Numbered from the stretch's first letter, positions 23,918-33,003 are shown. The stretch is DNA of 44,545 nt from JBJYKD01 sp049310025 (GCF_049310025.1 NZ_JBJYKD010000027.1:1-44545), one strand, 5' to 3'. A program made the numbers and translations. The notes: generated from the sequence alone by a model not told the origin.

Positions 23918-25015
23918 ATGGATATCAATCAAATATATGTCACATATGGAGATAAACCTTTCGAGATGGTAAACGAAGTTCTGGAAAAAATAAATATAGA
24001 AGGGGAGATTAAAAAAGATTATCTGATAGGAATAAAACCCAACCTTGTGGTGGCCAAACCGGCGGACCAGGGGGCTACCACCTCTCCGGAACTGGTGGAG
24101 GGCATCATCTGTTATCTGAAGAAAAAGGGGTTTGACAGAATAGCCATTCTGGAAAGTTCGTGGGTCGGTGAGAATACAAAGAGGGCTTTTAAAATATGCG
24201 GATATGAACAGATATCCAGAAAATACAATGTGCCATTATGGGATTTGAAAGAAGACCCCTGGGAAGTAAGGAGGGTGGGAGATGAAGATATAAAAATTTG
24301 CAAGAGGGCCCTTGAAGTCGATTATCTTATAAATGTCCCCGTGCTGAAAGCTCACTGCCAGACTTTAATTACGTGCGCGTTAAAAAACCTGAAAGGGTGT
24401 ATACCGGATAGTGAAAAGAGACGATTTCATTCGATGGGGCTGAATAAACCCATCGCGTATCTCGGCAAGGCCTTAAGATGCGGTATGATAATTGTCGATG
24501 CCATCAGGGGAGATCTTACCTTTGAGGAAGGCGGGAACCCGGTGAGAATGGACAGGATAATAGTCGGCAAAGACCCGGTGCTGGTGGATACTTACGGGGC
24601 GTCACTCTTGGGCTATTCCAGGGATGAAATAAAATATTTGGATGTCGCCGAAAAAATTGGAGCGGGTTCGTCAGACCTCAAAAGGGCCAGAATAATAGAG
24701 CTGAACCAGAACCTCAAGAATGCAGGCAAATTTACACCGTCCCCTGAAGTAAAAAAATTGTCGGAAAAGATAATAGAAAAAAATGCCTGCTCCGCGTGTT
24801 ACGGCAGCCTCATCCACGCTCTCCAGCGGTTGAAAGAAAGTGGAAGGCTCGGAATGATAAAGGACGGCATATACATAGGCCAGGGCTTCAGGGGGAAATC
24901 TCTCGACGGCATAGGAGTGGGCAGCTGTACAGCCGGATGTACCGAAAATATAAAGGGTTGCCCTCCCTCTGCCAGGGATATTTTAAATTTCCTGGAAAAA
25001 ACCCTGAGAGCTTGA
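23918..25015 (+). CDS. DUF362-domain protein, cysteine-rich C-terminus
   Basis: This is a 365-aa protein with the DUF362 core: GIKPNLVV near residue 33, VPVLKAHCQTLITCALKNLKGC near 143-164, and MDRIIVGKDPVLVDTYGA near 211-228. It ends in a cysteine-rich part (CSACYG, then CTAGC and GCPP) that could bind an iron-sulfur cluster, as in the ferredoxin-like tails of some family members. The biochemical function of the family is not established. A decayed copy lies at about 16150-16513, so the genome once had two. It is cytoplasmic: no signal peptide or membrane segment is seen. Confidence 0.85.
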   Translation: MDINQIYVTYGDKPFEMVNEVLEKINIEGEIKKDYLIGIKPNLVVAKPADQGATTSPELVEGIICYLKKKGFDRIAILESSWVGENTKRAFKICGYEQISRKYNVPLWDLKEDPWEVRRVGDEDIKICKRALEVDYLINVPVLKAHCQTLITCALKNLKGCIPDSEKRRFHSMGLNKPIAYLGKALRCGMIIVDAIRGDLTFEEGGNPVRMDRIIVGKDPVLVDTYGASLLGYSRDEIKYLDVAEKIGAGSSDLKRARIIELNQNLKNAGKFTPSPEVKKLSEKIIEKNACSACYGSLIHALQRLKESGRLGMIKDGIYIGQGFRGKSLDGIGVGSCTAGCTENIKGCPPSARDILNFLEKTLRA

Positions 25016-25061
25016 AAGATTAAAAAAGCGTTCTGCCGGAGTAAAATCGGCCGGTAATTTG

Positions 25062-25070
25062 TGGTATAAT
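25062..25070 (+). promoter_or_regulatory. Extended -10 promoter for the second MNT gene
   Basis: TGGTATAAT is an extended -10 element (TGnTATAAT) located 18 bases before ATG 25089. No good -35 is seen. Like the first MNT gene, this one seems to have its own promoter. Confidence 0.45.
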
Positions 25071-25088
25071 TATAAAGGTGAGAAATTA

Positions 25089-25511
25089 ATGGATAAAAAT
25101 GTTATTATTCCAAAACTGAAGGAGTTCTTCCTTTTAAAAGACAATATTGTTTTTGCCTATCTTTTTGGTTCCTATGCGGAAAATAAGGCTGCAAGGGGTA
25201 GCGACATCGATATTGGTATTTATTTAGTCGGTGTTGAAATGGATGATTTTTTTAGATACAAATTGAGATACAAGCACGAATTGGAAGAAATACTTAAAAC
25301 TTCGGTGGATTTGATTATAATGAACACCGCTCCCCCTTTATTGAACCATGAAATATTTAAAAACGGCATAATTATAAAGAATAATGCTCCTTCCATCCTT
25401 TCTCAATTTCGTATGAGAAATTTTTATTTTTACATCGATCAAATGTATATAATTAACAGGTATCTGGATGCGACTAAGAGAAGAATTAAGGAAGTGCTCA
25501 GCGATGGTTAA
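25089..25511 (+). CDS. mntA: MNT-domain nucleotidyltransferase (MntA-like antitoxin), HEPN partner lost
   Basis: This is a second minimal nucleotidyltransferase of 140 aa with LFGSYAENKAARGSDIDIG, carrying Gly-Ser and the two catalytic aspartates. ATG 25089 is chosen because AAGGTGAG lies just before it; the frame is open from 25059. Its stop codon overlaps the ATG of a 19-codon HEPN-like stub, the classic MNT-HEPN layout. As with the copy at 15364, the toxin gene is missing. The two MNT proteins are diverged paralogues, and both lie next to a DUF362 gene or its remnant. Confidence 0.88.
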   Translation: MDKNVIIPKLKEFFLLKDNIVFAYLFGSYAENKAARGSDIDIGIYLVGVEMDDFFRYKLRYKHELEEILKTSVDLIIMNTAPPLLNHEIFKNGIIIKNNAPSILSQFRMRNFYFYIDQMYIINRYLDATKRRIKEVLSDG

Positions 25512-25563
25512 AAGAGAGATCCTTTCAAGACGGCACAAATCCATAATGAGATTTTGGAGGTAA
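25504..25563 (+). pseudogene. Truncated HEPN-toxin stub after the second MNT gene
   Basis: ATG 25504 overlaps the MNT stop codon by 8 bases and has AAGGAAG upstream, as expected for the toxin of an MNT-HEPN pair. It begins MVKREIL, typical of HEPN (DUF86) proteins, but after about eight residues the similarity ends. The frame closes at 25563 inside the leader of the aminotransferase gene. I interpret it as a toxin gene deleted down to its 5' end. Identification rests on position and a very short match. Confidence 0.5.
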
Positions 25564-25569
25564 AAATTC

Positions 25570-26727
25570 ATGGTTATAAAATCCGGTCTTATAATGACGC
25601 CAGGTCCCACGGAAATCAGCGAGAGGGTGAGGAACGCCATGGCAAGGCCCATCACCAACCCCGATCTGGACCCGGCCTTTTTTGACTTCTATGATGAAAC
25701 CTGTGATAAACTCAAAAAAATTATCAATACCCGAGAAGACGTGCTGATTTTGAGCGGGGAGGGAATCCTGGGGCTGGAAGCGGCCATGGCTTCCCTGGTG
25801 GAACCCGGCGACAGGGTGCTGTGCCTGGCCAACGGTGTCTTCGGCGAGGGTTTCAATGATTTTGCCACACTCTACGGCGGGCAGGTGGTGTTTCTTAAAA
25901 AGGAATACGACGAACCCATCACCGCCGGTGACGTCAGGAAATTTCTCTCAAAAAACGGCGGGTTTAAAGTGGCGACGGTGGTTCACTGCGAAACCCCGGC
26001 GGGCTTGATAAATCCCATAGATGAAATATGCCCTGTTTTAAAAGAAGCCGGTGCAATAACGGTGGTGGATGCGGTTTCCTCTATTGCCGGTCATGAGATC
26101 AGGCCCGACGACTGGGGCATAGATGTGGTTTTGGGAGGGTCGCAGAAGTGTCTTTCGGCTCCCCCGGGGCTTACTTTCCTCTCTGTAAGCCGGGAAGCGT
26201 GGCGCAAAATTGAAGAGAGGAAAAGTCCCATTTCAAGTTTTTATGCCAATCTCTTGAAATGGAAGCAAATGTGGTACAAAGATAGAATCTTTCCCTATAC
26301 TCCGCCCATCGCGGATATTTTTGCCCTATCCGAAGCGGCGGATGCGGTGCTGGAAGAGGGGGATGGGATATATGAGCGCCATGAAAAAGTGGGAAGGGCT
26401 GTAAGGGACACTTTAAGAGAGTCGGGATTCAAAATCTTTCCCAAAATAGGGGCTGAAGCCAACACGGTGACCGCTTTCTATATACCCGAAGGGATAAATG
26501 ACGAGGGTTTCAGGAAACATCTCTGGGACAAATACAATGTCATGATAGCCGGCAGCTGGGGAAAACTTGCCGGAAAGGTGTGGCGCATAGGCCACATGGG
26601 TGAAAATGCCCGGGAATACAAGCTTTTCCAGTTTTTCAGCGCTTTTGAAAAAGCATTAAAGGATTTCGGCGTGTCCGCAGGGAAAAGGCTGACTGAAATA
26701 TATGCCGGTAAAATGGATGCTGACTGA
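25570..26727 (+). CDS. Class V aminotransferase (alanine-glyoxylate/serine-pyruvate type)
   Basis: This is a 385-aa PLP enzyme of the alanine-glyoxylate/serine-pyruvate/purine-catabolism (PucG) group. Signatures are LIMTPGPTEISERV at the start, LILSGEGILGLEAAMASL near residue 58, VVDAVSSIAG near 160, and the Schiff-base lysine in GGSQKCLSAPPG near 185. GGAGG lies 9-13 bases before ATG 25570. Substrate choice cannot be read. Glyoxylate as acceptor would link it to the hydroxyacid metabolism of the first region, but that is speculative given the distance. Confidence 0.92.
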   Translation: MVIKSGLIMTPGPTEISERVRNAMARPITNPDLDPAFFDFYDETCDKLKKIINTREDVLILSGEGILGLEAAMASLVEPGDRVLCLANGVFGEGFNDFATLYGGQVVFLKKEYDEPITAGDVRKFLSKNGGFKVATVVHCETPAGLINPIDEICPVLKEAGAITVVDAVSSIAGHEIRPDDWGIDVVLGGSQKCLSAPPGLTFLSVSREAWRKIEERKSPISSFYANLLKWKQMWYKDRIFPYTPPIADIFALSEAADAVLEEGDGIYERHEKVGRAVRDTLRESGFKIFPKIGAEANTVTAFYIPEGINDEGFRKHLWDKYNVMIAGSWGKLAGKVWRIGHMGENAREYKLFQFFSAFEKALKDFGVSAGKRLTEIYAGKMDAD

Positions 26728-26872
26728 TCCGGCACCGGCGAAGGCAAAGCCGTCTTGGGGGAGAATACGAAAAAAAGATTACAAAATAAACTTGATGCAG
26801 GGGGGAATAAATTGTGCTAAAATGAAAATACAGCACAGCTCAAGATAGAGGTCATTTGAAAGGAGAATATCC

Positions 26873-28297
26873 ATGAGAAAACGCTATACCGCTTTTATCG
26901 CACTTTTGCTTGTGGCCTTTTTATTATTCAGTCCCCTTACATACAGACAGCTGAAAGCCCAGGACAGCACTTCCCAGAACATTCCTCCGGAAATAAATTT
27001 TCTGATGCAGCTGGAAGAATTCTTAAAGCAAAACTATGTAAATGATGTGCGGGACCTGGACCTGATAAAAGGCGCGGTCAAGGGAATGGTGGAATCGCTG
27101 AACGATCCTTATTCCGAATACTTTTCTCCCGAGGACTTTAAAAACTTTAACGAGTCCACCAGCGGGAATTTTGGCGGAATAGGAGTTGTGATTACATCGA
27201 AAGATAAATATATTACCATTGTTTCAGTGCTGGCGGGAACTCCGGCGGAAAAGGCGGGACTCAAAGCCGGTGACAGGATTGTGGGAGTAGATGGAAAAGA
27301 TGTGTCCAATCTTTCTACTGCAGAAGTTTCTAATCTCATAAAAGGCGAAAAAGGGACGAAGGTCACCCTGGGTGTGATGAGAGAGGGTGAAAAACAGATA
27401 CTGAAAATGGATATAATCCGGGATGTCATCAAGGTCAATCCCATAGAATATAAGATTCTCGGCCAGGGCATAGGATACTTGAAGATAAGCGAATTCAATG
27501 AGAACACCGCTGAAAATATAGACAGGGCTCTTGATGTCTTTAAAAAGGGCGGAGTTCAGGGCATAGTCCTGGATTTAAGGGATAACCCGGGAGGCCTGCT
27601 GGACCAGGCTGTCGAAGTGGCCAGGCGCTTTGTGCCGGAAGGCCCCATAGTCCATGTGGTTTCCAGGGATGGAAAGGTACAGACATTTTCGTCGGCCTCC
27701 CCACCTTCTCCTTTTAAACTGGTGGTCCTGGTGAATGGCGGCACCGCCAGCGCATCCGAAGTGCTGGCCGGCGCCATCAAAGACAGGCAGGCCGGGATAC
27801 TGGTGGGGGAAAAGACCTTTGGAAAAGCCACGGTCCAGCGGACTTTGAACCTGGGAGTGCTTGGCGGCATTAAGCTGACGGTAGCACACTATACTACTCC
27901 CAATGGGACGGACATAAATAAGACGGGGATAACGCCGGATATAATTGTCGCAGCAGACAGGACAAATCCTTTGAAAGACTTTGTAGCCCTAAAGGGTGAT
28001 AAAACACTTAAATACGGCAGCATAGGTCTTGAGGTAATGGGAATTCAGCAAAGACTGGCGCTTTTAAATCTCCTCAAAGCCGAGCCCAACGGTATATTTG
28101 GGCCCAGGACGCGGGAAGCGGTAAAAGCCCTGCAAAAGAAAATGGGTCTGCCGGCTACGGGTGTGGTTGACGCTAATTTTTACAGGGCTCTTGATAAAGC
28201 CGTTGGCGAATTTTTGAATTCACGGGAGGATGTCCAGCTCAAAAAAGCCATAGAGGTTCTCAAGAGAAAAATCATGGAGAGCCAGAAGGCGGCCTGA
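26873..28297 (+). CDS. ctpA: S41-family C-terminal processing peptidase with peptidoglycan-binding domain
   Basis: This is a 474-aa secreted or membrane-anchored serine protease of the CtpA/CtpB/Prc family. Residues 1-29 are a signal peptide or anchor. About 95-180 is a PDZ domain (GIGVVI...AGLKAGDRIVGVDG) that recognises C-termini. About 185-370 is the S41 core with DLRDNPGG, the nucleophilic serine in TASASE (291-296) and the general-base lysine K318 in GEKTFGKATVQ. A C-terminal peptidoglycan-binding domain (about 378-445: GIFGPRTREAVKALQKKMGL) tethers it to the wall. AAAGGAG precedes ATG 26873. Its last 26 bases overlap the convergent glycosyltransferase gene. Confidence 0.95.
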   Translation: MRKRYTAFIALLLVAFLLFSPLTYRQLKAQDSTSQNIPPEINFLMQLEEFLKQNYVNDVRDLDLIKGAVKGMVESLNDPYSEYFSPEDFKNFNESTSGNFGGIGVVITSKDKYITIVSVLAGTPAEKAGLKAGDRIVGVDGKDVSNLSTAEVSNLIKGEKGTKVTLGVMREGEKQILKMDIIRDVIKVNPIEYKILGQGIGYLKISEFNENTAENIDRALDVFKKGGVQGIVLDLRDNPGGLLDQAVEVARRFVPEGPIVHVVSRDGKVQTFSSASPPSPFKLVVLVNGGTASASEVLAGAIKDRQAGILVGEKTFGKATVQRTLNLGVLGGIKLTVAHYTTPNGTDINKTGITPDIIVAADRTNPLKDFVALKGDKTLKYGSIGLEVMGIQQRLALLNLLKAEPNGIFGPRTREAVKALQKKMGLPATGVVDANFYRALDKAVGEFLNSREDVQLKKAIEVLKRKIMESQKAA

Positions 28298-29537
28298 CGG
28301 ATTTAAAATTGACGCTTTTATCTTCTGACACCACCTCCAAAAACACTTTTTCTATGCTGTCCACCATGTTCTTCACTGAGAAGCTTTCGACAACCTTTTT
28401 AAAGCCTTTCTCCGCCATTTTGTGCGCTTCCCGCGGGTTGTCAAGAATGTATAAAATGGCATCTGCCAGGGCCTCCGGGTTGCCGGGCGGCACCAGGAGA
28501 CCTGTCTCGCCATGAGCTATAATTTCGGGGATTCCTCCGACGCAGGTACCTATGACCGGCTTTCTGAAAGCCATAGCCTCCAGCAGAGATATCCCAAAAC
28601 CCTCTCTGCGGGAAGAGAGCACAACGGCATTTGCGGCTTTTATCAAAGAATGTATGTCTTTGCGGTAACCGAGAAAGCGCACTCTTTTTTCGACGCCCAG
28701 CTCCAGGGCCATTTTTTTTAGATCGTGTTCCATGGGGCCGTCTCCGGCAATCAAAAAAAGGGGTTTTACCGGCTCATAATTACCCCGCTCTCTGCTTTCC
28801 AACTTTTTTAATACAATGGCGGAGGCCTCTATAAACACATCCACGCCCTTTTCTGGAGCCAGGCGGGCTATGTTTAGGATTGCGCAGGGCCGACCTGTGA
28901 TTTCTTCTTGAACAATGTTGAGTTCGGAGATATCTTCACATATAAAGGGCTCCTTTTCTCCCATATGCGCACCTGATTCCGGCTTTTCCTGATGGTATTT
29001 CACACCGACATCCACGCCGTTGTAAATCACCCTGATTTTTTCCTCCGGTATTTTCCAGAGGGAACAGATGCATGAGCCCAGGGCTTTGGAAACTACTACG
29101 ACCCTTTTGCAAAGGCGAAGGGATAATCCCGCAAGAAAGTTGGAAATGCGCTGCTTTATTCCGGCGTCTTTTGTGGCGGGGAAATTGTGGACGGTAGTTA
29201 TTATCGCCGGCCTTCCGGCCAAAAGGGCGCACGCGGTGCTCACAGTGGCGCAGGCCATGCCGTGGGCATGGATAATGGCGGGCTTTTCCTTTTTTATGAT
29301 ATGGGTTAAATCTAAAAAGGATTTAATCACAGCCGCAGGGTTTCGCCGGTCTCCGAGATTGATTTCATAATAGGTTATATCCCGGTCCTGCAGCTTTTTC
29401 CTGTCAAACTGCCCCTTTGAACCGGCAAGGATTATTTCGAATCTATCCCTATCTATGCGGGATACCAGCACATCTACATGCTTCCTCATGCCTCCTTCGG
29501 CGTCCCGCAAAACTTCCAGGACACGTATTTTTTTCAT
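28272..29537 (-). CDS. Glycosyltransferase family 4 protein
   Basis: This is a 421-aa GT-B fold glycosyltransferase. The N-terminal acceptor domain starts KIRVLEVLRDAEGGMRKHV, a glycine-rich loop typical of the family. The C-terminal donor domain has VIYNGVD, PEKGVDVFIEA and the nucleotide-sugar-binding EGFGISLLEAMAFRKPVIGT. I start it at ATG 29537 because AGGAGGG precedes it; the frame is open to 29642. It probably adds a sugar during capsule, exopolysaccharide or cell-wall glycan assembly; donor and acceptor are unknown. It converges on ctpA with overlapping coding ends and no terminator between them. Confidence 0.92.
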   Translation of the reverse strand: MKKIRVLEVLRDAEGGMRKHVDVLVSRIDRDRFEIILAGSKGQFDRKKLQDRDITYYEINLGDRRNPAAVIKSFLDLTHIIKKEKPAIIHAHGMACATVSTACALLAGRPAIITTVHNFPATKDAGIKQRISNFLAGLSLRLCKRVVVVSKALGSCICSLWKIPEEKIRVIYNGVDVGVKYHQEKPESGAHMGEKEPFICEDISELNIVQEEITGRPCAILNIARLAPEKGVDVFIEASAIVLKKLESRERGNYEPVKPLFLIAGDGPMEHDLKKMALELGVEKRVRFLGYRKDIHSLIKAANAVVLSSRREGFGISLLEAMAFRKPVIGTCVGGIPEIIAHGETGLLVPPGNPEALADAILYILDNPREAHKMAEKGFKKVVESFSVKNMVDSIEKVFLEVVSEDKSVNFKSVRPPSGSP

Positions 29538-29787
29538 ATAATGAAGCCCTCCTGAATTATATTCCGGCTTTGAAAGCTTGCAGACTTTACCGATTATTAT
29601 TTGCCCCAAGCTCCATTTTATAACAGGTATGTATAAAGTCAACAGACAGGAAGGAATTTAAACTTTTAATATAGAACTTAAATATCCTAATAAAACTCTG
29701 GAGTCAATTAATAAAAGAGGCCTTTATCTGCCTAAACTAAATGAAGACGCGAGCAAAACGAATTTATAAATAGAAAGGAAGTTAAAC

Positions 29788-30615
29788 ATGCTTTTTGGCG
29801 CCCATATATCCATATCAAAGGGCTATGAACACGCGGTAAAAGAAGCCCTTTCCATCGGAGCAAATACTCTGCAGTTTTTCACCCGGAACCCCCGGGGCAG
29901 CGCTGCAAAAGCCCTTGATCCCGCCGACATCAAGAAGATGCTGGAGCTTTGCGGCGAAAAGGGTTTTGGCCCGCTGGTGGCCCACGCACCATACACGCTG
30001 AATCTGGCCTCGCCGAAAGAAGAAACCAGCGATTTCGCCAGGTTGGTGCTGAGGGACGACATTGAAAGGCTTGAGCAACTAAAAGTGCCTTATATTGTCC
30101 TTCACCCGGGCAGTCACCTGGGTGAAGGAATTGAAGCGGGAATTCTAAAAATTTCTTCCGCGCTCAAGGAAATTGTAACCGGAAAAGAGAAGGTTACGGT
30201 GCTCCTGGAGACCATGGCTGGGGCCGGCAGCGAGGTGGGATACACCTTCGAACAGCTGTACGACATAATGGACGGGACGGGAATGCCGGAAAAATTCGGG
30301 GTCTGCATAGATACATGTCATCTTTTTGGAGCCGGATATGATGTGGTAATGCGCCTGGATGAGGTGCTGGCTGAATTTGACAGCATCCTTGGCCTGGGGA
30401 AAATAAAGGCGGTTCACCTCAACGACAGCAAATTTCCGCTGGCCAGTCGCAAAGACCGCCATGCCAACCTGGGGGAAGGGGAACTGGGGATGGAGTGCAT
30501 AAAAAACGTCATAACCCATCCGGTTTTGAAAGACAGGCCTTTCTTGCTGGAAACCCCGGGGGGCTTAGAAAATTACCGGAAAGAAATTGGGTTGCTAAAG
30601 CAAATGACCGACTGA
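29788..30615 (+). CDS. nfo: Endonuclease IV (AP endonuclease family 2)
   Basis: This is a 275-aa zinc-dependent apurinic/apyrimidinic endonuclease of base-excision repair. Metal-binding and family motifs are in order: GAHISISKGYEHA at the start, VLHPGSHLGEG near residue 108, CIDTCHLFGAGYDV near 172, VHLNDSK near 210, DRHANLGEGELG near 225 and LLETPGG near 260. Length is normal for the family. AAAGGAAG precedes ATG 29788. It is followed 24 bases later by nth, giving a two-gene repair unit. Confidence 0.97.
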   Translation: MLFGAHISISKGYEHAVKEALSIGANTLQFFTRNPRGSAAKALDPADIKKMLELCGEKGFGPLVAHAPYTLNLASPKEETSDFARLVLRDDIERLEQLKVPYIVLHPGSHLGEGIEAGILKISSALKEIVTGKEKVTVLLETMAGAGSEVGYTFEQLYDIMDGTGMPEKFGVCIDTCHLFGAGYDVVMRLDEVLAEFDSILGLGKIKAVHLNDSKFPLASRKDRHANLGEGELGMECIKNVITHPVLKDRPFLLETPGGLENYRKEIGLLKQMTD

Positions 30616-30639
30616 TACTGGCTGGGAAGTGATGGGAAA

Positions 30640-31275
30640 ATGAGCGAAAGAGACCGAATATCAAAGATCCTCTCTATCCTTCATCAAACATATCCCGACG
30701 CAGCCACCGCCCTTCATTACGAAAATCCGTTCCAGCTCATGGTAGCCACTATTCTGGCGGCTCAATGCACCGACCAGAGGGTCAATAAAGTGACGGCCAG
30801 GCTTTTCAAAAAATACAGAAACGTTGAAGATTTTGCCCGGGCTGATATAAAGGAACTGGAGGAAGATATTAAAGAGTGCGGCCTTTTCAGAAATAAGAGC
30901 AGAAACATCATCCAAGCCTCCAGGGCACTGTTGGAGAAATACGGCGGCGAAGTGCCGCAGGAATTTGAAGAACTGGTAAAGCTGCCCGGAGTGGGGCGGA
31001 AGACCGCCAATGTAATCCTCGCCAACGCCTTCGGCAAACCGGCCTTTGCGGTGGATACCCATGTGTTCAGGCTTTCACGCCGTCTGGGGTTTTCCGACAG
31101 GAATGATGTCCTTGGAGTGGAAAAAGACCTCATGGAAAAAATTCCCCGGGACCTCTGGATAAAGGCCCATCACTGGCTGATTTACCACGGCCGCAAGGTT
31201 TGCCGGGCCAGGAGGCCGAAATGTGGCGAGTGCCCTCTGAAGGAACTGTGCCCGGAAGGGCTGAAGCGCCCTTAA
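30640..31275 (+). CDS. nth: Endonuclease III (DNA glycosylase/AP lyase)
   Basis: This is a 211-aa base-excision repair glycosylase for oxidised pyrimidines. The helix-hairpin-helix LPGVGRKTANVILAN contains the catalytic lysine K121, and the catalytic aspartate is D139 in AVDTHVFR. The 4Fe-4S cluster ligands are C188, C195, C198 and C204, spaced C-X6-C-X2-C-X5-C as in the prototype. It pairs naturally with endonuclease IV just upstream. Its stop codon overlaps that of the convergent DUF1405 gene within a single TTAA. Confidence 0.97.
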   Translation: MSERDRISKILSILHQTYPDAATALHYENPFQLMVATILAAQCTDQRVNKVTARLFKKYRNVEDFARADIKELEEDIKECGLFRNKSRNIIQASRALLEKYGGEVPQEFEELVKLPGVGRKTANVILANAFGKPAFAVDTHVFRLSRRLGFSDRNDVLGVEKDLMEKIPRDLWIKAHHWLIYHGRKVCRARRPKCGECPLKELCPEGLKRP

Positions 31276-31892
31276 GGGTCCGGGTCCATCGCCGCTGTAT
31301 GCTCTTTTTGTCGGACATATAAACAATAGCTGTAAACGCTTATCCCCGCCGTCATAGCCGCCGCCGAAACGAGTCCTGCCAACCACTGACTTTCGTCGAA
31401 AAACCATGGATGAATATCAAGGCCGTAATCCAGGAGGTCGCTTCCAGCCATTAATAAAAACATGAGCGGGATATAGCCTTTTTTAAGTGGAATGTCGTTT
31501 ATAAAAAGCGCCCCCTCCACCGCCATGCCTAGGTGCGACAGCGTAAGGTGAAAATTGGTGAAGGTATAGTTACCGCCGATAAGTAAATAATGGGTGTTTA
31601 TTATTGCAGCCCAGAGGCCGTATTTAATAAGCCAGGCGCAGGCAAGCAAAGTGAAAAAAGGTTGGGGCTTTTTAATTATATAAAAATAGAGCGCGATGGT
31701 AAAAAGGGCCGTGGCCGTGGGGCTATCCGGCACGAAAAGCCACAGCGTTTTAGGGGTTTGGATAAGCTGATAACGGTACCAGTAAAAACCGTACAGTGAC
31801 CCGGAAAAATTAATAAAAAAAAGTAGGCGGAGAAAAAAGGGTTCCTTCAAAAAAGCCATAATGTTTGTATAAAGTTTATGCAGACGAAACAA
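31272..31892 (-). CDS. DUF1405 family membrane protein
   Basis: This is a 206-aa membrane protein of the DUF1405 family (YpjA-like in Bacillus), with about six hydrophobic segments. Family-typical stretches include FFINFSGSLYGFYWYRYQL near residue 27 and the conserved FTNFHLTLSHLGMAVEGALF near 125-145. The function of the family is unknown. The start is TTG 31892, supported by GAGGTGAG about 6 bases upstream; ATG 31859 is an alternative without a ribosome binding site. It lies 46 bases downstream of the PAP2 gene on the same strand and is probably co-transcribed with it. Confidence 0.82.
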   Translation of the reverse strand: MFRLHKLYTNIMAFLKEPFFLRLLFFINFSGSLYGFYWYRYQLIQTPKTLWLFVPDSPTATALFTIALYFYIIKKPQPFFTLLACAWLIKYGLWAAIINTHYLLIGGNYTFTNFHLTLSHLGMAVEGALFINDIPLKKGYIPLMFLLMAGSDLLDYGLDIHPWFFDESQWLAGLVSAAAMTAGISVYSYCLYVRQKEHTAAMDPDP

Positions 31893-31938
31893 AACCAGCT
31901 CACCTCAAATTTAAGGTTTGTATATGTGGTATGTCATG

Positions 31939-32784
31939 TCACAGTTCGAACTTCTTAAAAATAAACGGCGCGCCCGCCACCAGCCAGAGGCCCAGAAGGA
32001 AATATCTCAGCATAGAAAAAATATCCAGCGGGGGAAGCAAAATTTTAAGGCCCAAATACACCGCCAGAAATCCTGTGAGACCCGCTGTATATTTTAACGC
32101 GGTTTTAAAAAAATTCCTGTTTTCAGGTTGAAAGTCGATAAATTTATTTTCAAATATGGCCCCAAGCCATATCCCCATGAGCATCCCCGTGTATTTATAA
32201 ACATCGTGATGGGGGAAAATTTTGAGCAACACCAGAGGAAAGGCAACGGAAAATACCAGCTGCAGGGCCGCATTTGAGGGAATTTTGGTTTTTTCGATCC
32301 TGAGAAAAATAAATGCCGTGAAAACCCCCAGGATTATACCTCCAATTACATCCAGCGGCCAGTGCAGGCCAAGGTATAGCCGGGACAGACTCACAATGAA
32401 GATTATACCAGTTCCCAGGACATAAGCCCGGCAGGTGTTATAGCGCCTCATAAGTATGCTCCATAGCGTTGCGGAGCCCTGGGCGTGGCCGCTTGGGAAA
32501 GAAAAACCGCCGGCGGAAAGGGTGTATAGGGAGCGTATGCCCGGATATCCTATGGGCCGCGGTATTGCGGTTATCTCTTTCAATACCACATTGGTATACA
32601 TAGATATTATTAAAGCGCTTCCGAGGCCAAGACCCAGTTTTTTATCCCTGCTCCAGTATATTACCGGAATAAGCGCGAAATAAAAGGCTTCGCTGCCGAG
32701 GTTGGTTATTAATATGAAGAAGCCGTCCAGCAACGGGGTATGGAAAGACTGGATGACTTTTAAGATTTCCGCCTGGAATTCCAT
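31939..32784 (-). CDS. PAP2-family membrane phosphatase
   Basis: This is a 281-aa multi-pass membrane protein of the type 2 phosphatidic acid phosphatase family. The three catalytic motifs are visible in order: KEITAIPRP (about residues 69-77), PSGHAQG (about 97-103) and SRLYLGLHWPLDVIGG (about 134-149), with the two catalytic histidines. Such enzymes dephosphorylate lipid phosphates or undecaprenyl diphosphate. The ribosome binding site GGGAGATGA precedes ATG 32784. Genomic context (DUF1405 neighbour) does not narrow the substrate. Confidence 0.92.
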   Translation of the reverse strand: MEFQAEILKVIQSFHTPLLDGFFILITNLGSEAFYFALIPVIYWSRDKKLGLGLGSALIISMYTNVVLKEITAIPRPIGYPGIRSLYTLSAGGFSFPSGHAQGSATLWSILMRRYNTCRAYVLGTGIIFIVSLSRLYLGLHWPLDVIGGIILGVFTAFIFLRIEKTKIPSNAALQLVFSVAFPLVLLKIFPHHDVYKYTGMLMGIWLGAIFENKFIDFQPENRNFFKTALKYTAGLTGFLAVYLGLKILLPPLDIFSMLRYFLLGLWLVAGAPFIFKKFEL

Positions 32785-32926
32785 GAAATCATCTCCCGAG
32801 ATTGCCCTGTATTATATTTTCTTTTAATGTAGCCTGTTTTCCTTCTTATTTTTTCAATGATATAAACATATATTTATGGCTTGCCGTATTTCCAACATGG
32901 AGTTATAATTTTTTTAAGTTTTGTCA

Positions 32927-32948
32927 AAAACTCAAATAACCGAGTTTT
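32927..32948. promoter_or_regulatory. AAAACTC dyad before the class I aminotransferase
   Basis: AAAACTC (32927-32933) and GAGTTTT (32942-32948) form a 7-bp inverted repeat with an 8-base spacer in the 219-base gap between the divergent PAP2 and aminotransferase genes. It could be an operator or a weak hairpin. No clear promoter elements could be assigned beside it. Confidence 0.3.
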
Positions 32949-33003
32949 GAAAAAATGGCAGGGTTAATAATTGATTAATAATTTTGAGGAAAGGAATGTT
33001 TTT

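Noticed and set aside
25504..25563. The 19-codon frame after the second MNT gene as a functional small gene.
   Set aside because: It resembles only the first residues of HEPN toxins and stops in the next gene's leader, so a truncated gene is the simpler reading.
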